A stretch of DNA of 7,239 nt from Muribaculaceae bacterium (GCA_029062725.1 JAIDPP010000378.1:1-7239); one strand, 5' to 3'; numbered from the stretch's first letter, positions 1 to 7,221 are shown. The notes: generated from the sequence alone by a model not told the origin. Translations and numbers: made by a program.

Positions 1-1160
1 ACGTTAAGGTTAATATCTATGCCAACCCTGACAACAAACCCTCCGGTGACCTCGAGATACCTTATCAATACTCCATGCCCAGCGGAGATGTCGTAATCCC
101 TGTTCAGATTCAGGCTGACGGATTCCGTGGTTGCGATCTGACCTCCGTTACAGTCAGCGGTATTGAATACATCGGAGCGAAGGCTTTTTACGGCTGTACA
201 AAACTTATTTCATTCACCGAGACTGTTCCCGGCACTGTGGAAAGCATCGGCGAATATGCCTTCTATCACACCTCTTCACTTGAATCCATCTCACTGACCG
301 GCGTATATACTATCCAGGATTGGGCCTTCCAGCTTTCGGGAATAAAGTCCGCGGAATTTCCCAACCTGATGTATCTTTATGCAGCCGGATTTTATGAATG
401 TGCCAATCTCGAAACCTTTATCGGCGGTGAGAAATTGGTCAAGGTCGGCAATATTGCCTTCTGCAAGGATGAGAAACTGAAATATGTAACTCTCGGGCCC
501 AATCTTAAAGAAATCGGTTCTATGTCGTTCGCTTTCTGCACTTCCCTTGAGGAGATAGTTCTTCCCGAGGCTCTTACTAAGGTGGGGAATGACGCCTTCA
601 GCGGCATTTCATTGAAGCGTATCTTTATTCTTTCACCTGATTTCATGACATACTGCGATACCTGCAAGATTCTCCGCAATAAGTATATGGAAAAAATCTA
701 CTGTCCGGAAGATATGATTTTCAATCTGAAATACTATATCTCCACCGGCAGCGAGGATAATGAACCCCAGTTCCTGGCATCGCAGGCTGAAGTGGCTCCC
801 CTTTCTGACGTTGTCGAGCTCAAGCAGGTGCAGGGCGACGAGTTCGAGGCTGAAAAGAAGATTGAAGAGATTACCCTTCTAAAGGTGTTCAACGCCGAAG
901 GCAACACGGAAATCTTCCCCTATTCAGGTCTCTACACGATCAGCGGTGATCAGGTTATACTGGATTACAGGGTGGATAAACGCAATCTTCTCCGTTATAC
1001 AACTACCCTAAACCGCAATACCGGGATCAACGACATTCTTCAAGATAACGATTCCAATGAACACCGCTGGTATGACCTACAAGGACGTCAGGTAAGTAAA
1101 CCTTCCAAAGGAGTATTTATCCTCCGTAATGGATCGAAAGTTCAGAAAGTGATCTTGTAA
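1..1160 (+). CDS. BspA-like LRR surface protein, 3' part (5' end outside window)
   Basis: The frame is open to the left edge (first full codon at base 3), so the ATG at 75 is probably an internal Met and the true start lies upstream. The visible 385 codons begin with a short beta-type stretch. About seven LRR_5/BspA-like repeats follow (135-608), each with the 'I..IG..AF..C..L' pattern. Then come a Cys-containing cap (about 620-720), a beta-rich region (about 790-1020) and a tail with 'WYDLQGRQV' and 'GVFILRNGSKVQ'. That tail matches the C-terminal domains common on Bacteroidales secreted proteins, which resemble the Por/type IX sorting domain. Repeats of this family usually mediate adhesion or ligand binding at the surface; the partner here is unknown. 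The missing N-terminus could carry a signal peptide or an enzyme domain such as the C10 protease in the convergent gene. It ends in TAA, 72 bases before a hairpin terminator. Confidence 0.9.
   Translation, partial: VKVNIYANPDNKPSGDLEIPYQYSMPSGDVVIPVQIQADGFRGCDLTSVTVSGIEYIGAKAFYGCTKLISFTETVPGTVESIGEYAFYHTSSLESISLTGVYTIQDWAFQLSGIKSAEFPNLMYLYAAGFYECANLETFIGGEKLVKVGNIAFCKDEKLKYVTLGPNLKEIGSMSFAFCTSLEEIVLPEALTKVGNDAFSGISLKRIFILSPDFMTYCDTCKILRNKYMEKIYCPEDMIFNLKYYISTGSEDNEPQFLASQAEVAPLSDVVELKQVQGDEFEAEKKIEEITLLKVFNAEGNTEIFPYSGLYTISGDQVILDYRVDKRNLLRYTTTLNRNTGINDILQDNDSNEHRWYDLQGRQVSKPSKGVFILRNGSKVQKVIL
135..608 (+). repeat. BspA-like LRR array, about seven repeats
   Basis: Seven consecutive units of 21-25 codons can be laid under each other in the translation. 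Each has a hydrophobic beta-strand (such as LESISL, LKYVTL, LEEIVL) followed by 'I..(I/V)G..AF' and usually a closing C, T or S. This is the LRR_5 family pattern. Units two and four are the most diverged: one has an expanded strand and the other has YAAGFYEC in place of IG..AF..C. Confidence 0.85.
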
Positions 1161-1232
1161 TCTCTTCCGGTGTCGATAAACTCTCCCGCAACATCCGAAA
1201 TCATCTTTTTACAATCCATAAATCTTTCACGC

Positions 1233-1267
1233 AGAAAGGGCCGAGCTAATTTAGCTCGACCCTTTCT
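1233..1267. terminator. Intrinsic terminator hairpin between convergent genes
   Basis: The arms AGAAAGGGCCGAGCTAA and TTAGCTCGACCCTTTCT form a near-perfect 17-bp inverted repeat around base 1250, with a loop of about 3-5 nt. The only imperfection is C/A at 1241/1259. It is a mismatch in + strand RNA but a G-U pair in - strand RNA. The + strand has a good T-tract directly after the hairpin (CTTTCTTTTTAT), fitting a terminator for the gene ending at 1160. On the - strand the hairpin starts 27 bases after the stop at 1294, but the T-run after it is short. Two-way function is therefore likely but weaker in that direction. Confidence 0.88.
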
Positions 1268-1293
1268 TTTTATAAGTAAATGTTATAGTGAAA

Positions 1294-4200
1294 TCAGAAA
1301 GCAAACTTGATATTGCGGATCACGTATATTCCGGAGGATAGACCGTTTAATTCGTTACGGCCTGCCTTGAGGGCAACGGTAAATACTGCCTTACCATCCG
1401 CAGCATACACAGTCTCCACACACGACTCTTCTGTATGAACTATTGCGATTCCATTTTCCACAGTTACCTTGAACGAACCGCTTACCGCATTTTCCACACC
1501 TGTCTCCAGAGGTTTCTCGACTCCGGGAAGTTCCGTCAGAATCTCAGGCAATCCAAGAGAAGAGGAAGCATACACAGTGAACGGACTTACTGTAACACCA
1601 GGTTCATTTCCCTCTTCGCTCTCGGCCTCAGCCGGTAGGAAAGCATAGGAGTTTGCATCAGGAAGATATATGTCGGCGGCAGGAAGATTCTGCTCTTTAT
1701 ATGTGGCATGCAGGGAATAATCCTTTCCGTTAACGCATATCTCAGCGGGGGTTGCCGCAACAGTACCCTCAGATGTCCTGAAAGTTGTGGTGCCGGTTTC
1801 GGAGGTATAGAAGAAGTATGGAATGTTAGCTTCGATTTTCTCCACACCGTGCAGTTTGCCGCTCTCGGAATCAAGACCGAAAACGGAATTGTTCTCGGCA
1901 CCATCCTCTTTTTCGAGCGAAGCAGCCAAAGCGATCTCCTTCACACCGTCGGTGATGGTCTCCACATCGAAAGGAACTACAATTGGCGTCCAATTGCCGG
2001 TCTCGACTTCCAAGGAAACCTCCGCTCCTTCTCCGATATTGAATTTATGAGGGATGGCGAGAGGATAACCTTCGACGAAAGTTATGTCGCTGTCGGCGGA
2101 ATAGACTCTACCTTCGCGCTCCTCCTGAGTTCCGTCAAGAGTGGTTTCCAGAATAGTACCTATGCTGGCCTTGATATAGTTGGCTTTAGCAGCCGGAACC
2201 TCCACTCCATCGTCCAGAATCACGATGCAGTTGGGATTGACCCCCTTGAATGCGTCAGAACCTAAGCGTCCGCTCTTTTTCTGAGTTCTGCGTCGTGCCT
2301 TGCTTGAAGGATCGGCGGAAGAAGAGAGAAGCGTGATTACTGTCAGGTTGCCACAACCGTCAAAAGCGCCGTCGCCGATGCTGCTGACTCCGGTAAGTGT
2401 GATTTTCTCGAGGGCTCCACAGTCTTTGAACGCACCCTCACCGACTGATCCTACAGTCGCAGGGATATCTACACTCTGAAGATTGACACATCCGTTGAAC
2501 ATGTTGGCACTAATCTCTTCTACCTCAGGAAGCACGACCGTAGTCAAAGCATCCATGCCGGAAAAAGCACTCTCAGGAATCTCTCCTTTGAAACCGGATA
2601 GGTCAAGATTCTCAAGATTTTCAAAACATTCCACAGCATACGCGAGTTCGTCTGCCGTCATTTCGCCGGCAAGGGCTATTGAAGTCACGGAGGCGGATTC
2701 CTCGGGCTTGATTGCCGCAAGCTCCTCGGAATTGATTGTCGCACCGTTGCCTGGCACTGCGAAGATCTCGATATTGGCGCTTCCGCTTGCAGTGCTGAGG
2801 CTATAATAGCCATCCGCATCCGAGGAGAGTTCTTCCGCACCCTTCATGACACGCGCCTCCAGACCTTCATTATCATCCTTGAAGCTAACCTTGAAGCGTA
2901 CGAGAGAGTTTTCGGCCACATCCCTTAACACAGGCGAAAGGGGATTCGTCGTGTCAAAGTCATGGAATGTATAGTTCTCTTCATTTGATACCTCAGGAGT
3001 GGAGATCTCAAAGAGAGAAGAGGTGGAGCTGAAAGCGATATCGTGGGTATAGATCACATCTATCCTGTGGTGGCCGGCCTTTTCATTACTCTTAGCGGGA
3101 TTATAGAACGTCACCGGTATGGATCCGTCAGAGGCTGCGCTGATCTCAACTCCGTTATCGAAGATCTTGCTCTTGATCTCAGGATGCGTCAGCATTAATT
3201 TCCCTTCGGTGCTCATGCTCTCGAGGGCAACGTTTTCGCTCAGGAACTCAGCAATTTTGCTCACATCGGTTCCGTCAGTTACTTTAACGCGAGTAGGATC
3301 GAAGTCAACGCCATACACCGGGTTTTCAGAAAGAATATTATATCCCTGCGCTACCCACGGGTTGCCGTATTCCCAGCTATTGTAAGGAGTCTTGTAGGCA
3401 CCCAGATACTCCTTAGGAACTATAACAGTGATCTTCGACCCGTCGGCTAAGTTCTCGGAGTTCCTGAAACCCAGATCATACATCGTGTAGTCCGGCTTGT
3501 TATATTCAGAATTGGTAGAAGCCATAGGATTGTAATGGCTTACCACTACCCGGCCGTTTACAGTAGAAGGAGTACCGGGAATACGTATAGTTGTCAGCGA
3601 GGTACATCCTTTGAATACCTGTGAGCCGAGAGAATAGCCGTATTTGATACCCCCCGAGCTATATCTTCCGATTTCTATCTTCTCCGACTTCAGATCAAGC
3701 GGCAGAGTGATCTCCTTCAGGCGGGAGCAATTGGTGAAAGCACCATCTGCAATTCTGGTAACGGTATTGGGAAGGATAATCTCCTCCACTACAGGCACTA
3801 CCGAGGTAACGCCACTCGGATTATACAGAAGGTTGGAAGGGATGAAGTTATCAAACTTATCATTGTCTGAAGTCGGAGTCAGAACATCGGCCACGATCTT
3901 CACGCCGGAAAGGTCAAGACGCTTGATTGTTCGGGCGGCGAAATCCTGACGGAAAGCGAGAGAGAGATCCTTGCTGTAAACTTCTCCGGTCACGATCACA
4001 TTGGCGGCGACTGTCTCCGCAGTCACAGCCTTATATAGTTCGTTAGGCTTGACGTTATAGGTAACGGAACCAATCTCTCTCGGATCATAGACGTCTATGG
4101 AGAATTCCATATCTTCGAGTGCGACGAAAGGATAGCTCACTGAAGGCGCGCCCTTCAAGATATCCTTGCCGTTTAACGAAACGTTAACTCTATAGGCGGC

Positions 4201-4959
4201 TGAGTTCGGTGTTACATTAAGGGTCAGGTCGCGGCCGCGAACTGCTGTCGGAGTGACACCTGAAACAGTGGCATTCTCTACGGTCGGTACCGATATGTTA
4301 TATATCGGAGTCATGTTGTTGAGCGCAGGAAGAGCATAGACTATATCGCTTGAACCACCGTAAACAAGATTCCAATTCTTCTTATTGAAAGATGTTACGA
4401 GTCGAAGCATATTCCCTTCACGAACAGTCGATTCAGATACCTTGCAATTAACGTTGAGACGGAAATTATCAGCCGCACCGGCGTTCCATACCGTTATGGG
4501 AGATATAAATTCCTTGATGTTACCCTTGGAATCGGTAAGCGCGATGCCCCAGTACATCTGATCGTAACCCGTAGGTACATTCAGGGCGTTGAGACGGACC
4601 GTAAACTCGCTCCCCGGGATTACGTTGACCGCATCTGAGAACATTCCTATTGAGCCGTTCTTGTCGGTAAGCGTCCATACGGATTTGTTAGGATCAGCCG
4701 CAAGAGGAGCCACAAGATCAAAATGAATTATCGTATTGTCGTTGAGCGTAACATTGTAGTTCCCATCCGCATCGGAATAGAGACGGCTGGAGTTGGCATA
4801 TACTTCAAGGCGATTATCGTTATCGGCTATATGAGATGCCTTGAAGGAGATTTTCTCCCCTTTGCCAAGCTTGCCGGGAACGGTTTCCGATTCAAACTTG
4901 ACCTCATTGTTGTCCATAACGGCAAACAGAATGTCATCGGAAGTCTGGGGGCGATCCAC
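1294..4959 (-). CDS. Severed 3' portion: LRR/Ig-like modules and C-terminal sorting-like domain
   Basis: This 1221-codon open stretch could only start alone at GTG 4959 or ATG 4917. Neither has a visible ribosome site or a signal peptide, so as a separate gene it would make a non-exported protein. The frame extends back nine more codons (NWNTIKNIV) to the TAA at 4987, the missing end of LRR cassette A. Contents by local residue: Ig-like 13-85; beta-sandwich 100-215; Ig-like 225-295; LRR B 321-545; unknown beta-rich 546-680; Ig-like 685-736; LRR C 757-915; a beta-domain 945-1140 with 'WTPIVVPFDV', 'IEANIPYFFY' and 'SPFTVY' as in many Bacteroidales LRR proteins; tail 1153-1221 with 'VYAADGKAVF' and 'LSSGIYVIRN'. 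The tail resembles Por-type sorting domains. No further stop or frameshift is seen. Probably untranslated, or translated only by readthrough. Confidence 0.8.
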   Translation of the reverse strand: MDRPQTSDDILFAVMDNNEVKFESETVPGKLGKGEKISFKASHIADNDNRLEVYANSSRLYSDADGNYNVTLNDNTIIHFDLVAPLAADPNKSVWTLTDKNGSIGMFSDAVNVIPGSEFTVRLNALNVPTGYDQMYWGIALTDSKGNIKEFISPITVWNAGAADNFRLNVNCKVSESTVREGNMLRLVTSFNKKNWNLVYGGSSDIVYALPALNNMTPIYNISVPTVENATVSGVTPTAVRGRDLTLNVTPNSAAYRVNVSLNGKDILKGAPSVSYPFVALEDMEFSIDVYDPREIGSVTYNVKPNELYKAVTAETVAANVIVTGEVYSKDLSLAFRQDFAARTIKRLDLSGVKIVADVLTPTSDNDKFDNFIPSNLLYNPSGVTSVVPVVEEIILPNTVTRIADGAFTNCSRLKEITLPLDLKSEKIEIGRYSSGGIKYGYSLGSQVFKGCTSLTTIRIPGTPSTVNGRVVVSHYNPMASTNSEYNKPDYTMYDLGFRNSENLADGSKITVIVPKEYLGAYKTPYNSWEYGNPWVAQGYNILSENPVYGVDFDPTRVKVTDGTDVSKIAEFLSENVALESMSTEGKLMLTHPEIKSKIFDNGVEISAASDGSIPVTFYNPAKSNEKAGHHRIDVIYTHDIAFSSTSSLFEISTPEVSNEENYTFHDFDTTNPLSPVLRDVAENSLVRFKVSFKDDNEGLEARVMKGAEELSSDADGYYSLSTASGSANIEIFAVPGNGATINSEELAAIKPEESASVTSIALAGEMTADELAYAVECFENLENLDLSGFKGEIPESAFSGMDALTTVVLPEVEEISANMFNGCVNLQSVDIPATVGSVGEGAFKDCGALEKITLTGVSSIGDGAFDGCGNLTVITLLSSSADPSSKARRRTQKKSGRLGSDAFKGVNPNCIVILDDGVEVPAAKANYIKASIGTILETTLDGTQEEREGRVYSADSDITFVEGYPLAIPHKFNIGEGAEVSLEVETGNWTPIVVPFDVETITDGVKEIALAASLEKEDGAENNSVFGLDSESGKLHGVEKIEANIPYFFYTSETGTTTFRTSEGTVAATPAEICVNGKDYSLHATYKEQNLPAADIYLPDANSYAFLPAEAESEEGNEPGVTVSPFTVYASSSLGLPEILTELPGVEKPLETGVENAVSGSFKVTVENGIAIVHTEESCVETVYAADGKAVFTVALKAGRNELNGLSSGIYVIRNIKFAF
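2215..2691 (-). repeat. LRR cassette C with a basic insertion
   Basis: The entry is SIALAGEMTADELAYAV, then LENLDLSGF, then regular units: IPESAF, LTTVVLPEVEEISANMF, LQSVDIPATVGSVGEGAF and LEKITLTGVSSIGDGAF. A Ser/Arg/Lys-rich loop (2266-2301) follows before LGSDAFKGV, and the cap contains CIVIL. These are the most regular repeats of the three cassettes. Confidence 0.8.
3325..3999 (-). repeat. LRR cassette B
   Basis: The entry is VIVTGEVYSKDLSLAF and then IKRLDLSGV. Repeats follow with VEEIILPNTVTRIADGAF, SRLKEITLP, GSQVFKGC and LTTIRIPG. The cap is ITVIVPKEYLGAYKTPYNSW and then a W..QGYNILS segment. It is larger than cassette A (about 225 codons) because of loops in the first repeat (ADVLTPTSDNDKFDNF) and near YTMYDLGF. 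Its uninterrupted cap is the best internal model for what cassette A looked like before the stop. Confidence 0.78.
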
Positions 4960-5424
4960 GACGATGTTTTTTATCGTGTTCCAGTTTTAAGCATTGCTAT
5001 AATTCGCCACGGCACCCTCATCAGGCACATGAAGCGTTACAAGGTCAACCTTTACTCCTGAAAGCACACACCAGTTGATAAACTCCGCCTTACTGCGCCC
5101 CACATAAATGTCGCGCAGGGCCGAGCATCCTACAAAGATGTTGTATTCATATTTGCTTACTCCGGATGGTATCGAGATAGTAGTGATGCCACACTGCCTG
5201 AAACAGCCGTTGTTGAGACGGTTGATGGATTTCGGAAGGATCACTTCCTTCAGACCCCCCTCACCGCGAAAAGCCTCGCGGGGTATGGCATTGGCCTGAT
5301 CATTACCATTGGCCGTGATGTTCACTCCCGAGATGTCGAGACGACGGAGATCCATCGCATCCCTCATAAAAGCGAAGTCACGCGCATCGATAGTTCCGAA
5401 AACGGTAAGCTCCTTTATGGTGCC
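4960..5424 (-). repeat. LRR cassette A, interrupted by the stop codon
   Basis: It begins with the entry motif IKELTVFGTIDARDF, then LRRLDISGV. BspA-like units follow: IPREAF, LKEVILP, INRLNNGCF, ITTISIP and YNIFVGC. The cap is VTLHVPDEGAVANYSNA, then stop, then NWNTIKNIV. The entry motif recurs as VIVTGEVYSKDL (cassette B) and SIALAGEMTADEL (cassette C), each followed by LDLSG. In this window only cassette A is translated before the stop, and it lacks its last cap residues. Confidence 0.8.
4987..4989 (-). other. In-frame TAA nonsense codon inside an LRR cap
   Basis: Minus-strand codons around it read GCT-TAA-AAC-TGG. Both flanking open stretches are in the same frame, so this is a substitution and not an indel. 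Joined, they give VPDEGAVANYSNA / NWNTIKNIV, the usual 'VP.g...aY..a..W..(f/i)kNIv' end of BspA-type LRR cassettes. The related cassette B end in this gene reads VPKEYLGAYKTPYNSW followed by YNILS. GAA, AAA, CAA, TAT, TAC, TCA or TTA could each have become TAA by one change; Glu or Gly is usual at this spot in the family, and GAA is the simplest ancestor. Confidence 0.85.
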
Positions 5425-7221
5425 TGTCTCGGAATCCGGAATCACCGATGATAATGTGCCGGGAACACCAACCCATACAGATCGTTTTTCCTTAACCTCA
5501 GATGCTTTCTGCACCAAAATCGATATTTCCTGATTCTCCCTAACGTTGGCTATACGATAAGTCTCTCCTGAAGGTGTGAGAGCAATTCCGTTAGCCTTGA
5601 CCGTTACCACATCTTCCTGAGGATTCAATGCCTTGACAGTAAAAGAATAATCCCATCCGCGGATCACAGTGGATTCTCCTGTGAGCGTAACTCCTGCCGA
5701 GGAGGGGAAATTAACGGAAAATACCGCCGGAGCCGAGGAAGCCGGGTCAAGCTCGTTGACCGTCGGAAGCTCTCCTGCAACTGGCAGCCAGAGACTCTGA
5801 CCGTCGGCGAGGGTCATCAGACGAACTCTGTCGCCGGAAGCCACTGCGACTCCCGCAGGCAGCACACAGTCGTTGAAGTCGGTATAACCGTTATAAAGAT
5901 ACCCCATCGACTGCATAGAGAAATCCTGCTGACGACTAAGCAAAGCCTTCATGACGCCGTTCTCGTCGGTAAGGGCCACCGCTATCTTCCCCTTGAAGTC
6001 GTTATAGCTGACATTCTTGAGGTTACCTACCCTTATCTTGAACTTCTTACCGGAGGAAAGGTCGGTCATGTCAGATCCTATACCTGTCTGGTTGCCGTCT
6101 GAGGTGATATGAATAGGCGACCACTCGGCGACGCTTCCGGAAGCCGGTCGGATATTATAGATGATCGTGTTCAGGTTATTGTAATGATGCTCCCTGCTTA
6201 CTGTCGGATTGAGCGAAGTAGTGACGAAATAGCCGTCGGCCGATCCTCCCCAGCCCCAGTTGAAATGAAAATAATCACCTTCGTAGCCATCGCATACGAA
6301 AGCGTGACCCGCCGTCACATCCTGACCGCAATAAAGAACCGGCCGGTTCTCGTCAATCTCCCGGCGGATGATGGCATCCCATTCCTTCTGGGTGGCAACT
6401 TCCTGACGCTTTTTATACGATACTCCGGGATCGTAACCGAAATAGGTGGTCAACGCCCCGGGAACGCGAACCTCGTATGCGCTCGAGCCCGACATGGCAT
6501 ACTGCGTATCGATACTCTTTGATGCATGATACATTAAAGTGGCTACGGCGTCGGCCTCGCTGCTGTCGTAGCCGGAGCGGTAGTTGTCCATACGCATGTT
6601 GCTCCAGTCATAGTTGGCATCGAAGTCAACTCCTCCGAAACCTCCTCTGCCGGCCTGCGGATACTCATGATATTTCATGATCGTGGCCATCGCCGTGCCT
6701 ACGCATCCCACGAGGGGACGACCCGGTATCATGGCATTGAACGGTGCTTCCTGACTCCATTTAGGAGTAGCCAGTTCTTTTTTATCCCTACTTTCCGCTG
6801 ATTTTCTCGCCCTTTTTCTTAGCTCGGCAAGACTTCCTGAACTTTGAAGAGAAGGAGCGGCCTTGATCTCTTTCTCAAGTCCCGCTACCATCCATTTCAT
6901 GCCGTCGGGCATCTCCTTCACAGGATACCCGTTTTTGAAAGAGTAGCCCAAGATAGATGTCGTAGTTGCGCTTTCAGCCGATACCATGACGAATCCTCTG
7001 TCTCCGGCCAGGTTGAAAATATAATAGGCCGGAGATTTCTCACTTCCTCCTGTATAGACAGGTTCGAGTGATACGTTTCCAGCCGGCTGACCGGTTCTTG
7101 AAACCACAAATTCAATAGCTAACGATTTAGCATCGCTGAGAGAGACTTTTTCCGCGTAAGAACTGATTGCCGTACCCAGAACAAGGGTAGGAATCGCTAA
7201 TAGGCGTAAGTTTCTTTTCAT
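4987..7221 (-). CDS. Secreted C10 family (streptopain/interpain-type) cysteine protease, C-terminally truncated
   Basis: This is the 744-residue product expected from the locus as sequenced. It starts at ATG 7221, giving a clear signal peptide (MKRN, hydrophobic core, SYA|E cleavage near residue 23). Residues about 24-120 look like the Spi/C10 propeptide, which keeps the enzyme inactive. The catalytic domain at about 151-358 shows the nucleophile in LVGCVGTAMATIMKYH (Cys173), the catalytic His in TAGHAFVCDGY (His306), and the following HFNWGWGG motif (Asn321, Trp322) typical of the family. SpeB of Streptococcus and interpain A of Prevotella are known members; they cleave host proteins outside the cell. 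A beta-sandwich, an Ig-like module and LRR cassette A follow. The protein stops inside the cap of that cassette, at YSNA, so the last repeat is incomplete. The catalytic part is intact, so protease activity remains plausible. The leader before the ATG (AATTCTAACATTACATTT) has no Shine-Dalgarno sequence, as is usual in Bacteroidetes. Confidence 0.92.
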   Translation of the reverse strand: MKRNLRLLAIPTLVLGTAISSYAEKVSLSDAKSLAIEFVVSRTGQPAGNVSLEPVYTGGSEKSPAYYIFNLAGDRGFVMVSAESATTTSILGYSFKNGYPVKEMPDGMKWMVAGLEKEIKAAPSLQSSGSLAELRKRARKSAESRDKKELATPKWSQEAPFNAMIPGRPLVGCVGTAMATIMKYHEYPQAGRGGFGGVDFDANYDWSNMRMDNYRSGYDSSEADAVATLMYHASKSIDTQYAMSGSSAYEVRVPGALTTYFGYDPGVSYKKRQEVATQKEWDAIIRREIDENRPVLYCGQDVTAGHAFVCDGYEGDYFHFNWGWGGSADGYFVTTSLNPTVSREHHYNNLNTIIYNIRPASGSVAEWSPIHITSDGNQTGIGSDMTDLSSGKKFKIRVGNLKNVSYNDFKGKIAVALTDENGVMKALLSRQQDFSMQSMGYLYNGYTDFNDCVLPAGVAVASGDRVRLMTLADGQSLWLPVAGELPTVNELDPASSAPAVFSVNFPSSAGVTLTGESTVIRGWDYSFTVKALNPQEDVVTVKANGIALTPSGETYRIANVRENQEISILVQKASEVKEKRSVWVGVPGTLSSVIPDSETGTIKELTVFGTIDARDFAFMRDAMDLRRLDISGVNITANGNDQANAIPREAFRGEGGLKEVILPKSINRLNNGCFRQCGITTISIPSGVSKYEYNIFVGCSALRDIYVGRSKAEFINWCVLSGVKVDLVTLHVPDEGAVANYSNA
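7153..7221 (-). other. Signal peptide of the C10 protease
   Basis: Residues 1-23 have two N-terminal basic residues (K2, R3) plus R6, a hydrophobic core (LLAIPTLVLGTAI), and small residues SYA before Glu24, fitting signal peptidase I. No lipobox Cys is present, so the product is predicted to be soluble or sorted in the periplasm, not lipid-anchored. It confirms the ATG at 7221 as start. Confidence 0.88.

Larger units (their letters stand above)
1294..7221 (-). pseudogene. Full-length C10 protease-LRR surface protein gene split by one in-frame stop
   Basis: From ATG at 7221 to TGA at 1294 there are 1975 codons in a single frame with one internal stop, TAA at 4987-4989 (codon 745). Order by codon: signal peptide 1-23; Spi-like propeptide about 24-120; C10 peptidase about 151-358; beta-sandwich module about 380-490; Ig-like about 505-575; LRR cassette A about 600-754; Ig-like about 768-840; second beta-sandwich about 854-969; Ig-like about 979-1047; LRR B about 1075-1299; unknown beta-rich 1300-1435; Ig-like about 1439-1490; LRR C about 1511-1670; 'VPF' domain about 1700-1894; sorting-like tail about 1907-1975. 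Every boundary after the stop continues the same architecture, so I infer one ancestral gene. Calling it a pseudogene assumes the stop is real and not read through. A base-calling error or a strain-specific nonsense allele are the alternatives. Confidence 0.82.

Noticed and set aside
75..77. ATG as start of the left gene
   Set aside because: The frame continues open to the window edge with sensible beta-type sequence, and no signal peptide follows this Met, although the family is exported.
1587..1904. 105-codon second frame on the - strand
   Set aside because: It overlaps the VPF-domain frame fully, and its composition (rich in P, R and S) is typical of out-of-frame translation.
1708..2265. 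185-codon open stretch on the + strand
   Set aside because: It lies opposite the LRR/VPF-domain coding frame, whose translation shows clear family motifs. The + strand peptide has no recognisable pattern and no start signal, so it is a shadow of the real gene.
4957..4959. GTG as a true start of an independent 1221-residue gene
   Set aside because: There is no ribosome site and no signal peptide, and the nine in-frame codons before it complete the LRR cap of the upstream part.
4960..4995. Frameshift or programmed recoding at the split
   Set aside because: Both halves are in the same frame, so no shift is needed. There is no selenocysteine possibility because the codon is TAA, and I see no obvious stimulatory stem-loop directly after it.
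6109..6522. 137-codon open stretch on the + strand opposite the C10 catalytic domain
   Set aside because: The minus-strand frame carries the catalytic His and NWGWGG motifs here. The + strand peptide looks random.
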